A stretch of 64,000 nucleotides of DNA from a virus, in the IMG/VR virus record IMGVR_UViG_3300010388_000228, positions 34,183 to 98,182 of that record. The stretch is one strand, 5' to 3'. Below are positions 24,890 to 32,777 of the stretch, in pieces (position 1 is the first letter of the stretch; each line of letters starts with the position of its first letter). Under the pieces are notes generated by a model. That model ran no database searches, was not told where the DNA came from, and was given only the letters and a program-made list of their open reading frames with translations. The translations under genes and the position numbers were made by a program.

Positions 24890-26383
24890 ATGCAACATTT
24901 TTATGACGGTGCTATACGCAAGTATATTACCCAAACAATTAGACTCTTTAGTGAGTTTTCAGTTCGATATGGTGATGGATCTTTGCATCGAGTACCAGTA
25001 GCATACGGTGATGCAGATAGACAGGCAGTAAATATCGTTCGTCAAAACTCAGAAAACGCCCTTAACTCAGTTCCAAAAATAAGTGTATATATTCATACCT
25101 TAGAGTTAGATAAAGATCGATTATCTGATTCATCGTTTGTAAGTAAAGTAGCAGTACGTGAGCGTGATGTACAACCAGATGCATCTGGTAACCTTAAGTA
25201 TACTTCTAATCGAGGAAGAAACTATACTATTGAACGGTTAATGCCAACTCCGTTTAAACTAACATTAAAAGTTGATATATGGACTGCAAATACTGATCAA
25301 AAATTACAGTTAATGGAGCAAATCTTAATGTTGTTTAATCCTAGTTTAGATATTCAGACATCTGACAACTATCTAGATTGGACTAGTTTATCTGTAATTT
25401 ATCTTGAAGGTATTAATTGGACAAGTAAAGCAATTCCTGTCGGTACTGACACTCCTATCGACATTGCAACATTAACGTTTTCTACACCAATATGGATTAG
25501 TCCTCCTGCTAAAGTTAAACAGCTTGGTGTAATTACAAAAATTATTACTGGTATATTTGACGGTAATACTACATTAAGTGAACCAATTTTTGGTTCAGAT
25601 TATTTAGATCCGTTATCAAAATTTACCGATGCAAGTGCAGCACTGTTAACTACTGTGCTTACTATTGTTGAAGATTTTTCAATTGAAGTATCTGATAATC
25701 AAGTAGTATTATTAGATTCGCATTATCACATACCATACGAAGAATCACAGTACGAAACTCCTGAAAGAAACGGGTTAGAAGTGAGTTGGGTTGAAATACT
25801 TGAAAAATATCCTAAAAAATTTATACCTGGTTTTAGCAGAATAATTGTAACGCAATTAGGCGGAATTGAAATTGTAGGTACATTAACAGCAAATCCATTG
25901 AATGAAGCAATAATGGACGTAGTATGGGATGCGGATACTCTAAATCGAAACACGTTAATTGATAGTCAAGGTTATTTAGATTCCGATGTTAATTATTTTA
26001 ATTTGTCAACATGTCTTCGTGCATCGCCTGGAACATTTAATGCAATTATTAACCCGTACACCTTTAATCCGTACGAACAAGGCGAACTTTTAGTTCCAGG
26101 TATTCGATATTTAATTATTGAAGATATTGGTTCTGATATTAATGAAAACGGCGCACTTGCATGGAAAGCAACAAATAATGATGATTTAATTGCACACGCT
26201 AATGATATTATTGAGTGGACCGGTGAGAAATGGAATGTTATTTTTGATTCTCAAACCGAAACTGATACTATTATTTGGCAAACTAACTTAACAGGTGGTA
26301 TTCAGTTTATGTGGAACGGTGTTGTGTGGACTAAAAGTTTTGAAGGGTTTTACAGGACAGGAAAATGGCGATTGGAGTTTTAA
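24890..26383 (+). CDS. 15: gp15 tail sheath stabilizer and completion protein
   Basis: 497 aa, longer than T4 gp15. gp15 caps the finished tail and joins it to the head. The start FYDGAIRKYITQTIRLFSEF and the motifs VRYGDGSLHRVPVAYG, PTPFKLTLKVDIWTANTDQ, LQLMEQILMLFNPSLDIQTS and FSTPIWISPPAKVK are those of T4-like gp15. The C-terminal half carries extra domains, including WEIL-type strands and NIVWD-like turns. Start from AGGAGAAAG. The 3' end overlaps the Nudix gene by 19 nt, so the latter is a late addition to a structural operon. Confidence 0.9.
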   Translation: MQHFYDGAIRKYITQTIRLFSEFSVRYGDGSLHRVPVAYGDADRQAVNIVRQNSENALNSVPKISVYIHTLELDKDRLSDSSFVSKVAVRERDVQPDASGNLKYTSNRGRNYTIERLMPTPFKLTLKVDIWTANTDQKLQLMEQILMLFNPSLDIQTSDNYLDWTSLSVIYLEGINWTSKAIPVGTDTPIDIATLTFSTPIWISPPAKVKQLGVITKIITGIFDGNTTLSEPIFGSDYLDPLSKFTDASAALLTTVLTIVEDFSIEVSDNQVVLLDSHYHIPYEESQYETPERNGLEVSWVEILEKYPKKFIPGFSRIIVTQLGGIEIVGTLTANPLNEAIMDVVWDADTLNRNTLIDSQGYLDSDVNYFNLSTCLRASPGTFNAIINPYTFNPYEQGELLVPGIRYLIIEDIGSDINENGALAWKATNNDDLIAHANDIIEWTGEKWNVIFDSQTETDTIIWQTNLTGGIQFMWNGVVWTKSFEGFYRTGKWRLEF

Positions 26384-26814
26384 AAGATCAAATTATATGT
26401 AGCGGTGCATTAATCTATTCACAAGCTACACATAGATTCTTACTAATTCAAAAGTCGTCTGGCAAGCATCAAGGTACATGGGGACTAGTAGGTGGAACTA
26501 ATTTAGTTAATGAAAATCCATGGCAAGGGTTAGTTAGAGAAATAGAAGAAGAGATTGGGTTTCTTCCAGACATTAAAAAAACACTACCGTTAGAAAAATT
26601 TGTATCTAACGATAGTGTCTTTAATTTTCATACATATTTTTGTTTAGTTAACAACGAATTTGTGCCAACATTAAGCGATGAACATATTGCCTGGGGTTGG
26701 TTTGATATAACTGTGTTACCTAAACCAATTCATCGTGGCTTAAATCTTAGCTTGCGTAACAAAGTTATTCAAACTAAGATTCAAACATTAATCGATATTA
26801 TTGACTCTTTATAA
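26365..26814 (+). CDS. Nudix hydrolase
   Basis: 149 aa. The Nudix box is complete: G-x5-E-x7-REIEEEIGF in GGTNLVNENPWQG... The family hydrolyses nucleoside diphosphate-linked compounds (nucleotide sugars, oxidised nucleotides, ADP-ribose derivatives), with Mg2+ bound by the glutamates. The substrate is not evident; nucleotide sugars would fit the nearby glycosyltransferase. AGGACAGG before the ATG lies inside gp15. Its 3' end overlaps that of the opposing halogenase by 17 nt, under a hairpin. Confidence 0.9.
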   Translation: MAIGVLKDQIICSGALIYSQATHRFLLIQKSSGKHQGTWGLVGGTNLVNENPWQGLVREIEEEIGFLPDIKKTLPLEKFVSNDSVFNFHTYFCLVNNEFVPTLSDEHIAWGWFDITVLPKPIHRGLNLSLRNKVIQTKIQTLIDIIDSL

Positions 26815-28288
26815 CAGAGTCAATCCACTGTTTATGATCTACAGATTGCTGCTCGATATATTTTTTAAGTTCTTTAATTTGTTGCGATGCACTAGCAGCA
26901 TGATCGTATAGCCATCTAGATTTTAAAAAGTTTTCTAAATTATCAGTATTTTTAAATAATCCATACCCATATGCAATGCAATTAAAATCTGCAGACTCAA
27001 ACATGTCTGCAGCAGTTTTATTAAAATTGTAAATAGTTAACGGAGTACTATCAATTAAGGTTATTATATCTTTAATTTCGTCTGGAGTATTATCAGTTAA
27101 ATATTGCCAAAATGAAGAATCTGTTCGGCCAGTATTATAAAAAAATCGTATATATTTAAACGTATTTTTATATATTGTAGTCATTACTGTGTTATAATGA
27201 TTTATTATTTGAGTAGATGTAATACCGTCAAACACCTTTGTAATTAAATCTATTTGTGTAAATGCATGATGTATGTTAGTTGCTTCGAGAGGTTCAACAA
27301 ACCCACTCGACAATCCAATTGCAACACAATTGCCTACCCAATGCTCTGCATTATATCCGCTCTTAAATTTAATAATACGATCAGACGTTAAATTAACATT
27401 GTATTTTTCTTTTAACCATTTATCAAATTCAAATCGAGCCTCGTCATCTGTTGTAAATTTACTGCTATATACATACCCAGTACCATGTCGATTTGATAAC
27501 GGCACATCAAGAATCCACCCATTTTTAGTTGCCTCTGCAGTCGTATATGGCGGGATATAATCAAAATCCTTAAACAGAGGAAACGGTATTGCTCTATCGG
27601 TTGGTAACTGATCAGATAAATCAACCCAATCAACTGCTAAGTGTTTAAACAACACTTGGTCTAACCCGGATGCATCTATAAATAAGTCAGCTGAATATTC
27701 TTGCCTATTTGCTAATTTGATAGAGGTAATAGATCTATTAGTAACATGTACATCGGTGACATTTCCGTCGATAATTGTAATTTTATCTTGAAATACAAAT
27801 TCGACATATTTACTAAGAAGACTTGCATCTACATGTAATGCATGTCGATATGATAAATTGTCAGTTGACGGTAATACGTTATTATTAAAATAAAATTTAC
27901 CATAGGTATAACCAGAATCGTATTGGTTATGTAAAATATCAAATGCGTCTACTGCATTAAAATCAACAAGTACCGGATTAACTAATGATAACGATTCGTT
28001 ATGTGGAAAACTGTGAAACCATTCGCTACCGTCGTGTGTCCAATTTTTAAACTTTAAACCAAGTTTAATCGTTGCATTACAATTTCGAATTAAATCAATT
28101 GTAGAAATACCCACTGTTTTTAAATAATTGTCAAATAGTGGCGTTAGACTCTCGCCTACGCCAATACCAGGTTTACTATGGTCGTATAGCATAGTAACAT
28201 CAGCACGATCTCCCCAGTAAGATTTGAAATAGCTAGCAGCCATAGCACCGGCTGTTCCGCCACCGACTACAATAATTTTAAATGTCAT
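26798..28288 (-). CDS. Flavin-dependent (tryptophan-type) halogenase 1
   Basis: 496 aa. These enzymes use FADH2, O2 and halide to make hypohalous acid, which a conserved lysine passes to an aromatic substrate. The GGGTAG nucleotide-binding loop is at 9-14, GIGVGES at 41-47, and the catalytic lysine lies in NATIKLGLKF (K75). The W-x-W-x-I-P element is changed: W258 is followed by ILDVP, so the second Trp is Leu and Ile is Val. GFVEPLEATNIHH marks the Trp-halogenase C-terminal motif. GAGGAGG precedes the ATG and the start overlaps the oxygenase stop by 11 nt. It may act on an unusual substrate or be an oxidase. No flavin reductase gene is nearby. Confidence 0.88.
   Translation of the reverse strand: MTFKIIVVGGGTAGAMAASYFKSYWGDRADVTMLYDHSKPGIGVGESLTPLFDNYLKTVGISTIDLIRNCNATIKLGLKFKNWTHDGSEWFHSFPHNESLSLVNPVLVDFNAVDAFDILHNQYDSGYTYGKFYFNNNVLPSTDNLSYRHALHVDASLLSKYVEFVFQDKITIIDGNVTDVHVTNRSITSIKLANRQEYSADLFIDASGLDQVLFKHLAVDWVDLSDQLPTDRAIPFPLFKDFDYIPPYTTAEATKNGWILDVPLSNRHGTGYVYSSKFTTDDEARFEFDKWLKEKYNVNLTSDRIIKFKSGYNAEHWVGNCVAIGLSSGFVEPLEATNIHHAFTQIDLITKVFDGITSTQIINHYNTVMTTIYKNTFKYIRFFYNTGRTDSSFWQYLTDNTPDEIKDIITLIDSTPLTIYNFNKTAADMFESADFNCIAYGYGLFKNTDNLENFLKSRWLYDHAASASQQIKELKKYIEQQSVDHKQWIDSVIKSQ
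26801..26823. terminator. Convergent hairpin across two stop codons
   Basis: TTGACTCT and AGAGTCAA form an 8-bp stem with a 7-nt loop over the ends of the Nudix and halogenase genes, which overlap by 17 nt. It may act as a two-way terminator or stop read-through between them, although T runs are missing. Confidence 0.55.
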
Positions 28289-28910
28289 AGTTATCCTCCT
28301 CTATAGTGTATGTAAAGTTTATAATCACTCGTCTATCAACATCATTAGGTGTTGCACTTGCATGATAATGTTCACCGTTAAAACCTAATAGTCTATTTCG
28401 ACGCGGGGCTACCTTATGAAGTATAGTTTCGTTACCTAAAAAATTTTCTTTAAAATAACTAAAACTTGCATCTGCAAAGTCTTCATATTTTGACTTATCT
28501 AAATTAAAATCATACTTTTCATTATAAATTACAGTCGGTGAATCTGAATCAATCAGATATAAAATACCTACTTGATGCGGATCTGGCATATCGATATGAG
28601 GATCATTAACATATTGGCCTGTTGTTCTTGGTTGTAATACTATTCGAACTCGAATTATTTCTTTTACAGTATGTCCGAGTTTATCAATTAAGTCAAGAAG
28701 TATAGGCTGTAACATTTCACCTATTTGATTATGTGGTTGACTGTTAGTAATTGGATAGTGTGTAAAATTAAACGGGTGCGGATTTGTGCTATTGAGTTTA
28801 TCAAAAGAATACGTAATTGGGCTATAATGCCATGGAAAATCATAATCTAAAATTTTTCTTTCTAGCAATGCAATTATTGCAGGTGATACCGCATTATCGA
28901 TTATTTTCAT
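28278..28910 (-). CDS. Prolyl-4-hydroxylase-like 2OG-Fe(II) oxygenase
   Basis: 210 aa. The double-stranded beta-helix core is visible: RVRIVLQPRTTGQ strand, then PHIDMPDPHQ with the H-x-D iron motif, LYLIDSDSPT, LGFNGEHYHAS with the distal His, and RRVIINFTY with the arginine that binds 2-oxoglutarate. These enzymes hydroxylate peptide or protein side chains or small molecules. The gene lies between the 21-codon leader frame and halogenase 1 (11-nt overlap), and its ATG overlaps the stop of that leader (ATGA), so translation is coupled. Substrate unknown. Confidence 0.85.
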   Translation of the reverse strand: MKIIDNAVSPAIIALLERKILDYDFPWHYSPITYSFDKLNSTNPHPFNFTHYPITNSQPHNQIGEMLQPILLDLIDKLGHTVKEIIRVRIVLQPRTTGQYVNDPHIDMPDPHQVGILYLIDSDSPTVIYNEKYDFNLDKSKYEDFADASFSYFKENFLGNETILHKVAPRRNRLLGFNGEHYHASATPNDVDRRVIINFTYTIEEDNYDI

Positions 28911-28972
28911 AGAGTTGCTAACCTCACAAGTCCTGCAATGCTATTTGGTAGATTTACGTTGTAATTTAACAT
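28907..28972 (-). CDS. 21-residue coupled leader or precursor peptide
   Basis: A short frame with sequence MLNYNVNLPN, then SIAGLVRLATL. It has an ideal ribosome binding site (AGGAG, 7 nt before ATG) and its TGA overlaps the ATG of the 2OG oxygenase. This is too well placed to be chance. It could be a regulatory leader, a substrate peptide tailored by the neighbouring oxygenase and halogenases, or simply a coupling device. It has one Tyr (residue 4), no Trp, Cys or His. It is too short for most gene callers. Confidence 0.6.
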   Translation of the reverse strand: MLNYNVNLPNSIAGLVRLATL

Positions 28973-28990
28973 ATAGTGTCTCCTTTTTTT

Positions 28991-29033
28991 ACTTATCAGA
29001 ATACTATGTTTGTGAAAATCAATTCTGATAAGT
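28991..29033. promoter_or_regulatory. 12-bp inverted repeat between divergent operons
   Basis: ACTTATCAGAAT and ATTCTGATAAGT are separated by 19 nt, in an 86-nt gap between the leader frame and halogenase 2. It could be an operator for a repressor that controls both directions. Only weak -35/-10-like boxes are seen. The same arms also form a hairpin at the 5' end of either transcript. Confidence 0.55.
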
Positions 29034-29058
29034 AACTTCATATTAAAAAGGAATAACT

Positions 29059-30645
29059 ATGCCTAAAAAAATTGAAAAAGTAGTGATTGTAGGTGGTGGA
29101 TCAGCTGGATGGATGAGTGCTGCTACATTGATTAATTTTTTTCCTAATAAACAAATTGTTGTTGTTGAAAGTCCAGATGTTCCTGCAGTAGGAGTCGGTG
29201 AAAGTACACTTGGTGGGATACGACACTGGATGTATGCGTTAGGAATTAATGAAAAAGACTTCATGCAGTATACAAATGCATCTTATAAAATGAGTATTAA
29301 GTTTACTGATTTTTATAATAAAGATGCTGGTTCGTTTCATTACCCATTCGGAAGTCCGAGATTATTTGATACTGAAACCGGATTAGCGGAATGGCAAGCA
29401 AAAAAAGCGTTGTATCCCGATACGCCAGTTGATGATTATTGTAGAAATTATTATTCAACAATGCCGTTAATCGAAAACAACAAATTTAGCAATAACGATA
29501 ATGGTGAATTTGATACTTTTAGACCTGATCTAGATGTTGCGTATCATTTTGAAGCATCGTTATTTGCTAGTTGGTTACGTGACAAATATTGTATTCCCCG
29601 TGGAGTAATTCATATTTTAGAAAACGTATCTAACATTACTACATCAGACATTGGAATAGAAAGTTTAACATTAGCTAACGGTGATACTGTTATTGCCGAT
29701 TTGTTTGTTGATTGTACTGGATGGAAAAGTATGTTGCTAGGGGATGCGCTTGATGAACCGTTTACTTCATACGAAGATATCCTTCCAAATAACCGAGCAT
29801 GGGCAGTTCAAGTACCATATACTAATAAAGAACTCGAATTAGAACCGTATACTAACTGTACTGCAATCGGACATGGTTGGGTGTGGAATATTCCACTATG
29901 GAGTCGATTAGGAACTGGCTATGTTTATAGCGATAAATTTATAACTCCGGAAGATGCACTACAAGAGTTTAAAGATTATTTAAATTCAAATAAAATGACA
30001 GTTTATAATCCTACCCGTACTGATGCGTTAGAGTTTAAAGATATATCAATGCGTATCGGTATTCACGAACGTACCTGGGTTAAAAACGTAGTTGCAATTG
30101 GGTTATCTGCAGGCTTTATTGAACCACTTGAAAGTAACGGGTTGTTTACTGTTCACGAGTTTTTGTTATCGCTTGTTGCAGTGCTTCAACGTGAGTACAT
30201 TAATCAATGGGATCGCGATACTTATAACACTGCAACTTTAGAAATATTTAATAATTTATCAGAATTTGTAGCGTTACACTATGCGTTAAGTGTTCGAGAT
30301 GATACTAATTATTGGCATGAAATGTCTAATAAAACATTTAGCCCTAATATGATAAAAAAGATTCCAACCCTAACTAAGGGGTTTAATGACCTAGTTAATA
30401 AAAAAATGTTTGAATTTGATCACAATCCAGTAGGCGGAATGCACTGCGTTGCTACTGGTATGAATTTTTTAGTACTAAGTAAGATTAATTTATTGTTTGC
30501 TGACCATGTTAATGGAGTAGATGTTAAAGAACGAGTAGATGCGTTTATTAACAGTCGATCAATACTTCAAGAAAAATGGCGTAAGGCTGCAGATAATTCA
30601 AAATTGTTAGTTGACTATTTAAAAGAGAATATACATAATGATTGA
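29059..30645 (+). CDS. Flavin-dependent halogenase 2 (canonical motifs)
   Basis: 528 aa, a normal length for the family. GGGSAG is at 12-17, the GVGEST loop follows, and the catalytic lysine is K77 in NASYKMSIKF. The W-x-W-x-I-P motif is intact at 274-279 (WVWNIP), and GFIEPLES follows. Such motifs are found in PrnA, and in the cyanophage enzyme VirX1, which prefers iodide. Substrate unknown. An AAGGAAT lies just before the start. It leads a plus-strand operon of seven genes. A flavin reductase, needed to supply FADH2, is not in the window, so a host enzyme may serve. Confidence 0.93.
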   Translation: MPKKIEKVVIVGGGSAGWMSAATLINFFPNKQIVVVESPDVPAVGVGESTLGGIRHWMYALGINEKDFMQYTNASYKMSIKFTDFYNKDAGSFHYPFGSPRLFDTETGLAEWQAKKALYPDTPVDDYCRNYYSTMPLIENNKFSNNDNGEFDTFRPDLDVAYHFEASLFASWLRDKYCIPRGVIHILENVSNITTSDIGIESLTLANGDTVIADLFVDCTGWKSMLLGDALDEPFTSYEDILPNNRAWAVQVPYTNKELELEPYTNCTAIGHGWVWNIPLWSRLGTGYVYSDKFITPEDALQEFKDYLNSNKMTVYNPTRTDALEFKDISMRIGIHERTWVKNVVAIGLSAGFIEPLESNGLFTVHEFLLSLVAVLQREYINQWDRDTYNTATLEIFNNLSEFVALHYALSVRDDTNYWHEMSNKTFSPNMIKKIPTLTKGFNDLVNKKMFEFDHNPVGGMHCVATGMNFLVLSKINLLFADHVNGVDVKERVDAFINSRSILQEKWRKAADNSKLLVDYLKENIHND

Positions 30646-31243
30646 TATACATCCGTTATTTTCAACTCCTGTATTCATAAGTACACCTGATGAGGAGGCA
30701 ACTCCTCATCATAACGTATTAGAATATTGTAAAACTTTAAAATACAATTTAAATATAGGTCAAAATTGGGCAAGTGAAGACACTGATATTTTGTCAAACC
30801 CGGTATTTAAAGAAATTCGAGTCTTAATACAACATGCAATAGACCAATATACAAAGAACATAATGATGTGGGACAACACTGAGTTTTATATTACACAATC
30901 GTGGATTAATGTTACTCCTAAAGATACAGAACACCATGTACATTATCATAATAATAGTATTATTAGTGGCACGTTTTACCTTCAAACAGTTAGTAACGAC
31001 TATATTATGTTTCGACATGATAAAAAGTCAATAATTGAATTTGATAGAAGTTCATTTAACATTTGGAATTCCGATACATGGAAACTTAATGTTTCAACTA
31101 ATGCTATTGCAATTTTCCCATCGTCAATATATCACAATGTTGAAAAACATGATGAAAATATTGACAGAGTTAGTATCGCATTTAATGTGTTCTTTCGAGG
31201 TGAAGTTGGTAGCAAAGAAAAATTAACATACTTAAAATTATAA
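30638..31243 (+). CDS. 2OG-Fe(II) oxygenase-like protein (TIGR02466 type)
   Basis: 201 aa. The start IHPLFSTPVFIS is the family's usual P-L-F-x-T-P opening. The iron segment is EHHVHYHNNSIISGTFYLQ, then IFPSSIYHNVEKH with the distal His and RVSIAFNVFFRG with the Arg. It overlaps halogenase 2 by 8 nt. Similar proteins at 32167 and 362 share this layout. A partner of the halogenase is likely because the two are coupled, but the substrate is not known. Confidence 0.85.
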   Translation: MIDIHPLFSTPVFISTPDEEATPHHNVLEYCKTLKYNLNIGQNWASEDTDILSNPVFKEIRVLIQHAIDQYTKNIMMWDNTEFYITQSWINVTPKDTEHHVHYHNNSIISGTFYLQTVSNDYIMFRHDKKSIIEFDRSSFNIWNSDTWKLNVSTNAIAIFPSSIYHNVEKHDENIDRVSIAFNVFFRGEVGSKEKLTYLKL

Positions 31244-31246
31244 CAT

Positions 31247-32170
31247 ATGAATACAGCATTTATTATTAACGGAGGCGCTGGTCGTGTGCTATGCGCAATT
31301 CCTGCATTAGAAATTTACGAAGCAAGTTATCCCAATGACGATTTTATTATTGTTGTCGAATACTGGATTGATTTATTTAAAGGGCATCCAACATTATATA
31401 AACGATGTTTTGATGCTGCTCATAAAAATTTGTTTGAAGATAAAATTAAAAGTCGACAGATAGTAGCACCTGAACCATATCAACTGTGGGAATATTATAA
31501 TCAAAAAGCGTCAATTGCACAAGGATTTGATATTGCAATAAATCATAGCGGACTACGCCCAATTCATCGGCCGTCAATTTATTTGTCTAACGCCGAACGG
31601 AACGGAGGAGTTGCATCAGTTAACGCTATTAGAAAGGAACATAATAAAAAAATTATCGTTTTCCAACCGTTCGGAAGAGGTTCTGCATTTCATAACAATG
31701 AAATAGTAGACGATGTATTTGGAAAATCATTTTTTATTAGCGATGTTATTAATATTATTAAGAATTTACAAGCAAAATATACGATTTTATTAATGTCCGA
31801 ATCTACTATAGAATTTGATAAATTAGACAAAAGTGTACAAGTTGCACAAATACCAAATTTATCAGTTCGACAATGGATGGCAATCATTAATGCTTCGGAT
31901 TATTTTTTAGGGTGTGATAGTTTAGGACAGCATATTGCATATTCATTAAATAAGCCAGCTACTGTGGTGTTAGGTAGTACATTTAAAGAAAATGTATCAT
32001 ATCCAAATGTTGACAATTTTAACATAGTTGATGTTGGTGAAGATAAAAAAGAGTATTCACCGTTGCGCGTATGCTATGATACCGCAATTGATATTAACAA
32101 TGAAAATTTAATGAGATTAAATCAGCATCATATTTCTGATATTATTACATTAATTGAAAACGCAATATGA
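31247..32170 (+). CDS. Family 9 glycosyltransferase-like protein (heptosyltransferase type)
   Basis: 307 aa. The two-domain GT-B pattern is visible: a GGAGRVLCAIPALE N-terminal loop, then IIVFQPFGRG at the linker, then the C-terminal ASDYFLGCDSLGQHIAYSLNKPATVVLGS, the nucleotide-sugar site. GT9 enzymes usually add heptose to lipopolysaccharide; in phages they may modify other acceptors such as proteins, glycans or DNA. No clear ribosome binding site is present, and it starts 3 nt after the oxygenase stop, so re-initiation is probable. It overlaps the next gene by 4 nt (ATGA). Confidence 0.75.
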   Translation: MNTAFIINGGAGRVLCAIPALEIYEASYPNDDFIIVVEYWIDLFKGHPTLYKRCFDAAHKNLFEDKIKSRQIVAPEPYQLWEYYNQKASIAQGFDIAINHSGLRPIHRPSIYLSNAERNGGVASVNAIRKEHNKKIIVFQPFGRGSAFHNNEIVDDVFGKSFFISDVINIIKNLQAKYTILLMSESTIEFDKLDKSVQVAQIPNLSVRQWMAIINASDYFLGCDSLGQHIAYSLNKPATVVLGSTFKENVSYPNVDNFNIVDVGEDKKEYSPLRVCYDTAIDINNENLMRLNQHHISDIITLIENAI

Positions 32171-32772
32171 CGCCTGAATTACTTCCGTTATTTCCAACTG
32201 CTATCTATAAACATAAAATTCGATCGTTATTAGATACTGAATTATTAGCAGTTAACACTGCTCCTATGATTGCACAAGGTCTCGGAAATCATAGTTCAGT
32301 TAACACATATATTTTAGAGTTAGAAGAGTTATTGGAATTAAAAAATGAAATATTACATAATATTAACGTATATTTCTGTGATGTATTACACTTCACAAAC
32401 GAAGTTTATATAACAAATTCGTGGATTAATATTACTGATTCAAACGAAATGCATATGGGTCACACTCATACTAATAGCATCATTTCAGGAGTGTATTATA
32501 TAGATGTAGATAATAGCCAACCAATGATTTCTTTTAATCGGATTGCTCCTCCATTTTTATTAAACATGTTACCGACTGAATTTAATATATTTAATTCAAT
32601 CGAATGGGACGTTCCTGTTGAAAATAACAGCATTGTGTTATTTCCGTCATCATGCTATCATTATGTTAAACGAAATGAATCAGCAAATAAAAGAATTAGC
32701 ATTGCATTTAACACATTTATTAGAGGGCAGCTTGGAACTAAATTTTCAGGTGCCGATTTAGATTTAAGGTAA
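32167..32772 (+). CDS. 2OG-Fe(II) oxygenase-like protein, paralogue
   Basis: 201 aa, exactly the length of the island copy at 30638. P-L-F-x-T-A opening (ELLPLFPTAIYKH), then WINITDSNEMHMGHTHTNSIISGVYYI with the iron histidines, LFPSSCYHYVKR with the distal His, and RISIAFNTFIRG with the Arg. The two copies are clearly duplicated yet distant, so different substrates or positions are plausible. The start overlaps the glycosyltransferase stop. Confidence 0.83.
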   Translation: MTPELLPLFPTAIYKHKIRSLLDTELLAVNTAPMIAQGLGNHSSVNTYILELEELLELKNEILHNINVYFCDVLHFTNEVYITNSWINITDSNEMHMGHTHTNSIISGVYYIDVDNSQPMISFNRIAPPFLLNMLPTEFNIFNSIEWDVPVENNSIVLFPSSCYHYVKRNESANKRISIAFNTFIRGQLGTKFSGADLDLR

Positions 32773-32777
32773 AAACT

